Source: Mesorhizobium_G sp050247155
GTDB taxonomy: Bacteria > Pseudomonadota > Alphaproteobacteria > Rhizobiales > Rhizobiaceae
DNA length: 64,000 nucleotides
NCBI GenBank assembly: GCA_050247155.1
Contig: JBFWUS010000013.1
Location: 1 to 64,000, forward strand
Direction of reading: 5' to 3'
In this document: piece after piece, positions 52,002 to 59,459 of the stretch
Numbering within the stretch: position 1 is the first letter of the stretch
Layout of the letters: the number at the start of each line of letters is the position of its first letter
Notes under the pieces: generated by a model
What the model was told of the DNA's origin: nothing
The model's input: the letters and a program-made list of their open reading frames with translations, nothing else
The model's database searches: none
Translations under genes and position numbers: made by a program

Positions 52002-52700
52002 ATGGAAACGCTGACCGAAGCTCCCGCCACGCGGGCCGATCGTGTCATACCGCTGCGCGGCGTGCGCGGCATGATCGCCGACAAGATGCTGCGCAGCCTC
52101 TCCGAGGCGGCGCAGCTCACCCATCACGCTGATTGCCGCGCCGCCGCCTTGATGGCTCGCAAGGCCGCATGGGCCGAGGCAGGGATCAAGGTGTCGGTCG
52201 AGGATCTGATCCTAGACCGGGTGGTGGCGACACTGTTGAACCATCCGGACCTCAACGGCGTCCTGAAGGGCAAGGAAGTGCACCTGTCGGGAGCCGTGCA
52301 TCTCAGCGTGGCCATGGCCCTGCCCGGCAACCTCCTGGTGGCGCCAGCGATCTTCAACAGCGAAACCCTGACGATCGAGGAAAGGAGCGCGGCGCGCAAG
52401 GACCTTGCGGAGCGGGCGCGCAAGAACAAGCTGACGGTTCCCGAGATGACCGGCGGCACCTTCACCGTCAGCAATCTCGGCCTGTCGCGAGTGAAATATT
52501 TCACCCCGATCCTGAACACCCCGCAGATCGGCATCCTCGGCATTGGCCGGATCGAACAGGTAGCCCTCCCCGACGGCAAAGGCGGCGTGGAGTTACACCC
52601 CGTCATGGGCCTGTCGCTGACCTTTGATCATCAGGCGGTGGACGGCGCGCCGGCTGCTGCGTTCTTGTCGGACCTCTGTGCGGCGATCGAGGCTGCATGA
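52002..52700 (+). CDS. acoC: 2-oxoacid/acetoin dehydrogenase acyltransferase, catalytic domain only
   Basis: A 232-residue E2 catalytic core. It starts MATLTEA-like with METLTEAPATRADRVIPLRG and has GTFTVSNLGLSRVKYFTPI, and the active-site His and Asp in LTFDHQAVDGAPAAAFL (DHQAVDG for the common DHRxxDG). There is no lipoyl domain and no peripheral subunit-binding domain, so the E2 is split across two genes. It transfers the acetyl group from the lipoyl protein to CoA. The stop overlaps the next start by ATGA. Confidence 0.85.
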   Translation: METLTEAPATRADRVIPLRGVRGMIADKMLRSLSEAAQLTHHADCRAAALMARKAAWAEAGIKVSVEDLILDRVVATLLNHPDLNGVLKGKEVHLSGAVHLSVAMALPGNLLVAPAIFNSETLTIEERSAARKDLAERARKNKLTVPEMTGGTFTVSNLGLSRVKYFTPILNTPQIGILGIGRIEQVALPDGKGGVELHPVMGLSLTFDHQAVDGAPAAAFLSDLCAAIEAA

Positions 52701-53446
52701 CAGTCGCGGCGCGCCATCCGCTCGAACACGGCCGGTCAGATGGCAGCCCGCAATTTTTGCCCATTGCTGCTGCGCTCGAACGGGAAACCGCCATGCTGGA
52801 TGCGGTCGCCGGCGGAGCCGGTCCGCAAGTCCTGGTGTGGCAATGCGAGCGCTGCATTGTGGTGCCACGTCGGCTGGCGGCGTCCGCCGCCTTTTCTGAA
52901 GCGGCGCGCGATTTGGAGCGTCGCGGCTTTCCCGTTATTGCGCGCGACACCGGCGGCGATGCGGTGGTCCAGGGTCCGGGCGTCGTGAATGTCTCACTGG
53001 CATTTACGATTCCGCCGAACATGCCGGACCGTATCGGCGAGGCGTACAGGATGCTGTGCGCGCCGCTGATGTCGTTGCTGAGGCAATACGACATCGAAAC
53101 CGCGAACGGCGCGGTTTCTGGCGCAATGTGCGATGGCGCATTCAATGTGACCGCATGTGGCCGCAAGCTGGCCGGCACGGCGCAACGCTGGCGTCGCGCG
53201 CGCGGCGCCGAAGGAGCCTCTTCCTTCGCAGTGTTTGGCCATCTGGCGCTTTCCGTCGACATCGACCATACGGCTGCAGCCGATGCGGTCAACGCCTTCT
53301 ACGCCGCTGCCGAAATCGACAGCCGCGTCGAAGAATTCGCGCATATCAACCTTACGGAACTGCTGCCTGCGCAGGGTCTGATCACTGCTAGTACAGTAGT
53401 AGGGTGCTTGACGCCCTTCTATGTCACCAAGACCGGACGTTATTAG
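52697..53446 (+). CDS. Lipoate-protein ligase A-like protein
   Basis: A 249-residue protein of the LplA/LipB-like fold. The lipoate-binding motif is present but changed: VIARDTGGDAVVQGPGVVNVSLA (RxxGGxxVxxxxGxxN), and the catalytic Lys is in ACGRKLAGTAQRW. Coupled by ATGA overlap to the acyltransferase gene. Co-transcription with a split-E2 complex suggests it attaches lipoate, or salvaged octanoate, to the 77-residue lipoyl protein. The non-standard motif could mean altered substrate preference. Confidence 0.82.
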   Translation: MTVAARHPLEHGRSDGSPQFLPIAAALERETAMLDAVAGGAGPQVLVWQCERCIVVPRRLAASAAFSEAARDLERRGFPVIARDTGGDAVVQGPGVVNVSLAFTIPPNMPDRIGEAYRMLCAPLMSLLRQYDIETANGAVSGAMCDGAFNVTACGRKLAGTAQRWRRARGAEGASSFAVFGHLALSVDIDHTAAADAVNAFYAAAEIDSRVEEFAHINLTELLPAQGLITASTVVGCLTPFYVTKTGRY

Positions 53447-54004
53447 CTTATTTGAGTATGTTTGAGAACTCGTCAGGCCGAGGCGAAAATGAGGTTTTGC
53501 GAGCATCGGAGCGGAGCGTACATCAGGTACGTGAGCACCGAAGCGCAGAAAAACGTCACTTGCAGACCGGCCTCATGAGTTTCCAAAAAGGCTCTTAGAC
53601 GGTGGCTTCGTGCCGGCCGCCCGGCTTTCCGCTTCGCGCCTCCCAGGATCATCGCGGTCACTTCAGGCTTGGTGACAGTGCCGGATACGAGTTCCAAGCT
53701 GCCGCATGATGCGCGGCGGATTTAAGAAATGGATGATGAGGACGTCTGCGGCGAAGCTCTCCGGCAAGTCCCCGATGAGCGAATGCAGCGGAATGGTCGA
53801 CGTGACGCTTGGAAGGTGGCGGCATCTGTCTTGACCCATAGTTGAACCTCGCCGGAGCCAGGAACGACCGTCCTCGTGTCAGACATCGGTTCTCTCCGTG
53901 ATCGTCGATGCTCTGGGCACCTGTGGACCGGCGGCCGGGGTAGTCGTGAAGCTCAGATAAGACCGCAGAATATCGGGCGCCATCGCCGCAGGGTTGGGTC
54001 CGCA
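53447..54004. other. Geneless stretch with an imperfect palindromic repeat
   Basis: About 560 bp with no convincing gene. At 53492-53560 there is a long imperfect palindrome: TTTTGCG at the left and CGCAGAAAA at the right, with two direct copies of GAGCAYCGRAGCG and a GCGTAC/GTACGT centre. It looks like a common alphaproteobacterial intergenic repeat. A minus-strand frame at 53473-53697 is only the translation of this repeat plus flank. Confidence 0.45.
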
Positions 54005-54277
54005 CTAGAGCGAGATGAGATTAGGTTGAACCATTCTGCCGGTGATGGTTTGAGACAAGATCGAGGACTTCGTCGAAGGTCGGACTGGTTATCCGGCCGA
54101 GACGGAGGCCGAAGGAATTGGCCCAAACCAGCCCGGCCCTTCGGGTTTGTGTTTGGCGGACGCCCGGTTCGTCGGCTTGCTCGGCCGATGAACCACATCG
54201 ACCTTCGCAACCCTCCTGCCGGATCGCCTCGCCAAACGACAAACAGAATGATTCAACCTAAACTCATCTCGCTCTAG
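54005..54277. mobile_element. MITE, 273 bp, with 34-bp terminal inverted repeats
   Basis: Left end 54005-54038 and right end 54244-54277 are inverted copies with 32 of 34 bases matching. They begin CTAGAGCGAGATGAG and contain TTAGGTTGAA and CATTCTG. No transposase is encoded. CTAG at both edges suggests a TA or CTAG target. Related by its outer eight bases and length to 31578-31848. Non-autonomous, moved by a transposase encoded elsewhere, IS630-like enzymes being one possibility. Confidence 0.75.
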
Positions 54278-54392
54278 CCAATGTGCGTGCGACCACAGGC
54301 GGGTCACCTACCATCCATCGTCAGCTCATCGGCTCACAAGTTGGCACCCAAGACCATGCCCCTGCTTGGACGATCGGCTGCAAGCACGGTGC

Positions 54393-55808
54393 TTACCGGC
54401 GGCCAACGGCAATATTTCTTGGCATCGCTTCATGTTCCTGCCGCGCGATGATGGCGTAAACTTCGCCTGAATATTTGATCGTGCGCTTCTGCGTGGCGTA
54501 GTCGACATGGGCGATGCCGAAGGGCGTGGTATAGCCGTAAGCCCATTCGAAATTGTCGGTCAGCGTCCAGGCGAAATAGCCCTTGACCGGCACGCCTTCG
54601 GCGGCGGCCTTCGCTACCTGTTCGAGATGATCGACATAATAGGCGGCGCGCAGATCGTCCCAAACCCGCCCATCCGGGCCGACGCGCTCTGGCGTGGTGG
54701 CGACGCCATTTTCGGAAATATAGATCGCCTTTGGCGCATAGCCATCATTCACATAGCGCAATATGTCGTACATGCAGCGCGGATAGATTTCATAGCCGAC
54801 AGCGGAATAGCTGCCCCCAGGCTGCACGCGCCGATAATTGAGCGGCGCAAGTTCGTCGCCGGCGGCCATGACCGAGCGGCGGTAGATATTGATGCCGACA
54901 TAGTCGATCGGCGCCGCGATGATCGCATTGTCGTCGGCATGGATCGGCGGCAGCAGATCGCCGTAGAGCTCCAGCATGTCCCGCGGGTAAGCGCCCTTGA
55001 ATACGGCGTCCAGGAACCAGCGATTCTGCGCGCCATCAAAGCGCCGCGTCGCGGCAATGTCGCGCGGGTCCTCGCTCGCCGGTTCCGCGACGTTCAGGTC
55101 GAAGACGATGCCCACCGAGGCATCCGGCGCTTCGGCGCGGATGGCGGGGACGGACCGGCCATGGCCTAGCAACGCATGATGGCTGGCGGTCACGCCGCCT
55201 TTCACGCCGTCGCGCAGGCCCGGCGCGTCCTCGCCCGACGCATGACCTGACCAGCAGAAAGTCCAGGGCTCGTTCAGCGTGGTCCATTTCTTCACGCGAT
55301 CGCCGAAATGCCGCGCCGCCAGCGAGGCATAGTCGGCCAGGTAGCCGGCGGTGTCGCGGTTGTACCAGCCGCCGCGATCCTGCAACGCCTGCGGCAGATC
55401 CCAATGATAGAGGGTCGCGTAGGGCTCGATGCCGGCTTCCAGCAGATCGTCGATCAGCCGATTGTAGAAGGCGACGCCCTTTGCATTGGGTGCGCCGCCA
55501 CCTTGCGGAAGCAGCCGCGTCCAGGCGAAGGAGAAGCGGTACGCGTCAAGGCCGAGCGCCCTCAGCACCGCGATATCATCCTTCCAGCGATGGTAGCTGT
55601 CGCAGGCGACGTCGCCGCTGGAACCGTCGACGATCACGCCGGGAAGCTTGCAGAAGCGGTCCCAGATGCTCTCGCCCTTGCCGTCGGCATCAGGCGTGCC
55701 TTCGATCTGATAGGCAGCCGTCGCCGCTCCGAAAACAAATCCATTCGGAAAAACAAGCGAGGCCGCACGCGCTTCCAGGAGACGTCGCTTATCGATGCTT
55801 GATGTCAT
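54393..55808 (-). CDS. Family 1 glycoside hydrolase (beta-glucosidase/beta-galactosidase)
   Basis: A 471-residue intracellular GH1 enzyme, no signal peptide. Hallmarks: FVFGAATAAYQIEGTPDADGK, SFAWTRLLPQG, acid/base Glu in KKWTTLNEPWTFCW, nucleophile Glu in KAIYISENGVAT, and the C-terminal WTLTDNFEWAYGYTTPFGIAHVD. It hydrolyses beta-linked glucose, galactose or similar from small glycosides. Its start overlaps the permease gene end by 20 bp. Last gene of the LacI-regulated unit whose transporter is of the amino-acid type, so the natural substrate may be a glycosylated amino compound taken up intact. Confidence 0.88.
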   Translation of the reverse strand: MTSSIDKRRLLEARAASLVFPNGFVFGAATAAYQIEGTPDADGKGESIWDRFCKLPGVIVDGSSGDVACDSYHRWKDDIAVLRALGLDAYRFSFAWTRLLPQGGGAPNAKGVAFYNRLIDDLLEAGIEPYATLYHWDLPQALQDRGGWYNRDTAGYLADYASLAARHFGDRVKKWTTLNEPWTFCWSGHASGEDAPGLRDGVKGGVTASHHALLGHGRSVPAIRAEAPDASVGIVFDLNVAEPASEDPRDIAATRRFDGAQNRWFLDAVFKGAYPRDMLELYGDLLPPIHADDNAIIAAPIDYVGINIYRRSVMAAGDELAPLNYRRVQPGGSYSAVGYEIYPRCMYDILRYVNDGYAPKAIYISENGVATTPERVGPDGRVWDDLRAAYYVDHLEQVAKAAAEGVPVKGYFAWTLTDNFEWAYGYTTPFGIAHVDYATQKRTIKYSGEVYAIIARQEHEAMPRNIAVGRR

Positions 55809-57438
55809 ATTTTCTCTCGATCGTGCTCACCAGGCTGGCGGCGGCCAGCGTCAGGAGAATGTAGAAGATGGCGGCGGAATTGTAGGGCGCGAAAGGCAGG
55901 AAGCTCGCCGACTGGAACTCCCGCATGCGCTGGGTGATGTCCCGGATGGACAGGATCGATAGGAGCGACGTGTCCTTGAGAATGGCGATCAACTCGTTGC
56001 CGAGCGGCGGAATGATGATGCGGAAGGCCTGCGGCAGAATAATGAGCCGGGCGGTTTGCCAGCCGTTCATGCCCATGCTGCGCGCCGCCTCGATCTGGCC
56101 GCGCGGAATGGCGTTGATGCCGGAGCGGAAGATTTCGGCCAGATAGGCCGAATAGGCCAGCGCCATGGCGGCGATGCCGCGCATCAAGTTGGGCGGATCG
56201 AACACGCCTTGCGTGGCGTCCTTCAGCGCGCCGGCAAGCGGCAGGCCGACATAGAGAACAATCACCAGCATGGGGATGCCGCGGATCGTATCGACGATAA
56301 ATTCCGAACCGATGGACAGCGGGTGCCGATAATGGATATGGCCGCCGAGCGTCAGCAGGCCAAGCACGATGGACAGCACAGCCAGCGTGATGCCTGAAGC
56401 CTTGTCGCGGTCGTTCAGGGCCTCGGTCTGCCACAGAACCGGCTGGCCGGCCGGGGCCGCGTCAACCGGCACAAGTACGGCGCTGACGTCGGCCTTCTTC
56501 TCCAGCGCGGCGATGGCTTCAGGCGTTCCCTTGAAGGTGCGCAAGGGAAGTTCGTCGCCCGGTGCATCCGGGAACTGGCCGTAGCGCACCGCGCCGATGA
56601 TGGCGGAAGGCGTGCCGGAGATGACGCCGACCTTACCGCCGAAAGCGCCGACCAGCGCGTAATTCTCGCGCGGCTGTAGCAGGAACCAGGCGGCGGCGAG
56701 CGCCAGCAGGCCGGTGATGACCATGAAGGTGACATGCGCCCGCACGCTGTATTCCAGTTTGAGCAGTCCGACCCAGACCAGCCCCAGGATTGCAGCCAGT
56801 ACATAGGCGGCAATCGCGGCGCGGATGGTGGTGGCGACGCCGGCCGCGAAAGCCATTGGCGCGAGAAAGAGGATGAACGCCAGCCCGGCCCCGTTGACAA
56901 CGGCAAGCATCATGCGGCCGGCTTTCCACGCCCTGCCGTTTCCACCTTTGTTTCGACCGATAAGGATCAGGCCGAGCGCTATGATGGTGAGGACAAGATA
57001 GGTCCAAAACAGAGCGGAAGCGTAGCCGTGGACGGCCAGTTCGGCGGCGTCGGTCAGACGGCGCGGCGTTTCGCCCTTGACCACCAGCTCCGAGGTGAAA
57101 GCATCGACTCCGTTGGCGACGACCGAGGAAATATAGGGATAGGCGATGCCGGTCACGGCGACCGCCAGAGCAGCGGCGAGATTGAGACCCCCGCAGGCAG
57201 CGGCCAGCCGGTCTCGCCGCATCGATTGACGCGAAAACAGAACCACGCCAAGGCTGGCGCCAAAAGCCAACGCCAGCGCGACGAAACCGGGCACGAAGAC
57301 GGACGAGCCATTTTCTACGCCGAGAATGGCGCGCAGCGAGCGCTGGTAATCGCCCGAGGTGGCGAACAGATAGACAATGAAGGGCAATGCCGCGGCAATG
57401 ATGAGGTTGCTCGGCCGCAGGCGCTTCAGGAACTGCAT
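55789..57438 (-). CDS. Amino-acid ABC permease with long N-terminal membrane domain
   Basis: A 549-residue membrane protein from ATG 57438 (GGGAGGG upstream). The last 215 residues are a polar-amino-acid (HisM/GlnP) permease: EFIVDTIRGIPMLVIVLYVG, EIFRSGINAIPRGQIEAARS with EAA loop MGMNGWQTARLIILPQAFR. The first 330 residues have several extra helices and then a soluble stretch KVGVISGTPSAIIGAVRYGQ through TPEAIAALEKKADVSAVLVP, which resembles part of a type 2 periplasmic binding lobe. Such fused, enlarged permeases are unusual. It needs an ATPase, and none is encoded in this operon. Confidence 0.82.
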   Translation of the reverse strand: MQFLKRLRPSNLIIAAALPFIVYLFATSGDYQRSLRAILGVENGSSVFVPGFVALALAFGASLGVVLFSRQSMRRDRLAAACGGLNLAAALAVAVTGIAYPYISSVVANGVDAFTSELVVKGETPRRLTDAAELAVHGYASALFWTYLVLTIIALGLILIGRNKGGNGRAWKAGRMMLAVVNGAGLAFILFLAPMAFAAGVATTIRAAIAAYVLAAILGLVWVGLLKLEYSVRAHVTFMVITGLLALAAAWFLLQPRENYALVGAFGGKVGVISGTPSAIIGAVRYGQFPDAPGDELPLRTFKGTPEAIAALEKKADVSAVLVPVDAAPAGQPVLWQTEALNDRDKASGITLAVLSIVLGLLTLGGHIHYRHPLSIGSEFIVDTIRGIPMLVIVLYVGLPLAGALKDATQGVFDPPNLMRGIAAMALAYSAYLAEIFRSGINAIPRGQIEAARSMGMNGWQTARLIILPQAFRIIIPPLGNELIAILKDTSLLSILSIRDITQRMREFQSASFLPFAPYNSAAIFYILLTLAAASLVSTIERKYDIKHR

Positions 57439-57501
57439 GGAAACCGCCCTCCCGGAGAGGTTCCGACGCGGCGGCGCGCCGGAACCAGCCATTGCGATGG
57501 C

Positions 57502-58248
57502 TTATTTGACGCCCCAGTATTTGTTGATCAGCGCGTCGAGGCTGCCATCATCCTTGATCGCCTTGAGGCCCTCGTTGAAGGCGGCGACATTCTCATCGCC
57601 CTTGCGGAAAACGAGGCCGAGCGGGTCGGACTGCAGGTCCCTGATCGGCACCACCAGTTCACCGGCAAATTCCTTCTCATAGGCGGCGGCATTGGCTCCG
57701 TTGATGACGACGCCGTCGACATCCTTGTTCTTGAGCGCGATGACGGAAGCGCTGAAGCTGTCATAGGCCGCGACGTTATCCTTGCCGACAATGCCTTCGG
57801 CAACCTGTGCGTCCGTCGTGTTGGCCTGGGCCGAGAGCTTCTTGCCCTTCGACTTGAAGTCATCGACGGTCAGGCCCTCGTCCTCGACGCGCATGAGGAT
57901 CGCCTGGCTGTTGATGATGTAAGGGTCGGAAAAATCCATCGCCTTCTTGCGTTCGTCGGTGATCGACACGCCGGAAGCGACGAGGTCGAAATTGCCCTGG
58001 TCGAGCGCGGCGAAGATGCCGTCCCAGCCGGTGGTCACGAACTCAGCCTTGCAGTTGATCTTGGCGCAGACGGCGTTGACCACATCGACGTCGAAGCCGA
58101 CGATCTGGCCGGAAGCCGGATCGACGCTCTCCATCGGCGGCGAGGTGGTGTCCGACCCCACCTTGACAAGTTTGCCGCCGAGATCGGCGGCGTGAGCTGC
58201 AGCGGACGTCAGCAGCGCCAGCGTCAGTCCAAGCAGGATTTTCTTCAT
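57502..58248 (-). CDS. Polar-amino-acid-type ABC substrate-binding protein (family 3)
   Basis: A 248-residue periplasmic protein from ATG 58248 (GGAGGAG upstream). Signal peptide MKKILLGLTLALLTSAAAHA. The mature part has VKVGSDTTSPPMESVDPASG, IVGFDVDVVNAVCAK, GWDGIFAALDQGNFDLVASG and DERKKAMDFSDPYI, the standard HisJ/GlnH pattern. It binds an amino acid or amino-acid-like ligand. Lies 17 bp after the LacI gene and 63 bp before the permease gene on the same strand. Confidence 0.88.
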   Translation of the reverse strand: MKKILLGLTLALLTSAAAHAADLGGKLVKVGSDTTSPPMESVDPASGQIVGFDVDVVNAVCAKINCKAEFVTTGWDGIFAALDQGNFDLVASGVSITDERKKAMDFSDPYIINSQAILMRVEDEGLTVDDFKSKGKKLSAQANTTDAQVAEGIVGKDNVAAYDSFSASVIALKNKDVDGVVINGANAAAYEKEFAGELVVPIRDLQSDPLGLVFRKGDENVAAFNEGLKAIKDDGSLDALINKYWGVK

Positions 58249-58265
58249 TGTATTCTCCTCCATTT

Positions 58266-59345
58266 TCAAGAATCACGATGGCTCAAATGACCGCCGAGAT
58301 TGTCGGGCTGCCGGGCGATCATTTCGGGCCGGAAGACCTCGGATAATTTCGCCGCATCCTCGCCCGCCATGCGGCGCAGCAGGAATTCACCCAGCCTGCG
58401 GCCCAGCACCTCGATCGGCTGGTAGAAGGTGGTGACGGCCGGTGTGAAATAGGCGCTGACGTTGATGTCGTCATAGGCGATCACATCGACATCGACGCCG
58501 ATTTGCCGCCCGAGCCGCCCAAGCGCCGACAGCACGCCGAGCGTCGTGGATTCGTTGACGCAGACCAGCGCCGTCGGCGGATGCGCCAGATCGAACAGGG
58601 TAAACGTGCTGTCGCTTCCAAAGCGCGTCGAAGCATCGCCGCCGACAACCAGATCCATCGACGGTTCGAGGCCGGCGTCGTGGAATGCACGGGAAAAGCC
58701 CTCTATCCTGTCAAGCGCATAGGAAAAGCGCCGCTCCACATTGATCAGCGCGATCCGGCGATGTCCGCCCGCAAGCAGCCGGGCGGTGGCCGCGTGGGCT
58801 GCCCACTCATTGTCGACATCGACATGCGCATAGATCAGCGGCTTGCGGCAACGTCCCAGCGATACGAAGGGAAAATCGGCTTGCGTCAACATATCGACGC
58901 GAGCGTCGTCCGCCAGCACGCCTGAAAAGATCAGCCCGTCGGCAAGCCGCTGATCCACGATGCGGCGTGCAACCCCGCAGGCGTCGTCGAAGCTGCGATA
59001 GCCATGCACGGAAAGCTGGTAGTCGCTGTCGTCGAGGGCCTGCGCGATGCCGCTGAGGATCTGGGTGTATTCCACGCCATCCCATTCGAAGCCGGCCGCG
59101 GAGGTCAGCGGCATCAGCACCGCGGCCTGATAGGTTCGGCCGGTGCGCAACGCCATGCCGCGGGCATTCGCCTGATAGCCCAGTTCGCGCGCGGCGGTGA
59201 GAATGGTGTCGCGCGTCGATTCCGTGACCACGGGCGAGCCGCGCAAGGCTTTCGAGATCGTGGCGATGGAATAGCCGGTATGCGCCGCCAGCGTTTTGAT
59301 CGTAGGCGGAAGCTTGCTATCCGCCAATGTGCGAATTTCCACCAT
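58266..59345 (-). CDS. LacI family transcriptional regulator
   Basis: A 359-residue repressor. N-terminal HTH: PPTIKTLAAHTGYSIATISK followed by ALRGSP and the hinge region TAARELGYQANARGMAL. Sugar-binding core: QAAVLMPLTSAAGFEW, ADGLIFSGVLADDARV, IALINVERRFSYALDR, PTALVCVNESTTLGVLSALG, and DVIAYDDINVSAYFTP. First gene of the operon with the amino-acid-type transporter and GH1 enzyme, so it is probably induced by a sugar or glycoside. Upstream are AATAAAAACGTTTTTATT and a partial copy, the likely operators. Confidence 0.9.
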   Translation of the reverse strand: MVEIRTLADSKLPPTIKTLAAHTGYSIATISKALRGSPVVTESTRDTILTAARELGYQANARGMALRTGRTYQAAVLMPLTSAAGFEWDGVEYTQILSGIAQALDDSDYQLSVHGYRSFDDACGVARRIVDQRLADGLIFSGVLADDARVDMLTQADFPFVSLGRCRKPLIYAHVDVDNEWAAHAATARLLAGGHRRIALINVERRFSYALDRIEGFSRAFHDAGLEPSMDLVVGGDASTRFGSDSTFTLFDLAHPPTALVCVNESTTLGVLSALGRLGRQIGVDVDVIAYDDINVSAYFTPAVTTFYQPIEVLGRRLGEFLLRRMAGEDAAKLSEVFRPEMIARQPDNLGGHLSHRDS

Positions 59346-59387
59346 GGCCAGCCACGCTTTCCCCTCTCTTGCCGAGGCTTAGCATCG

Positions 59388-59400
59388 AATAAAAACGATT
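59388..59400. promoter_or_regulatory. Partial LacI-type operator, AATAAAAACGATT
   Basis: Left half identical to the palindrome at 59409-59426. The centres are 21 bp apart, two helical turns. It lies 42 bp upstream of the LacI start. Confidence 0.5.
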
Positions 59401-59408
59401 TCAACAAA

Positions 59409-59426
59409 AATAAAAACGTTTTTATT
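59409..59426. promoter_or_regulatory. LacI-type operator, AATAAAAACGTTTTTATT
   Basis: An 18-bp perfect palindrome with a central CG, the usual symmetry of LacI/GalR operators, between the LacI gene and the end of the fusion gene. It would give autoregulation of the whole LacI/ABC/GH1 unit. Confidence 0.75.
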
Positions 59427-59459
59427 ATCAGAAAGCGCACTCCGAGCACGCCGCGCCGG

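Noticed and set aside
54021..54307. Minus-strand frames inside the MITE
   Set aside because: They lie within an inverted-repeat element and lack start signals or family features.
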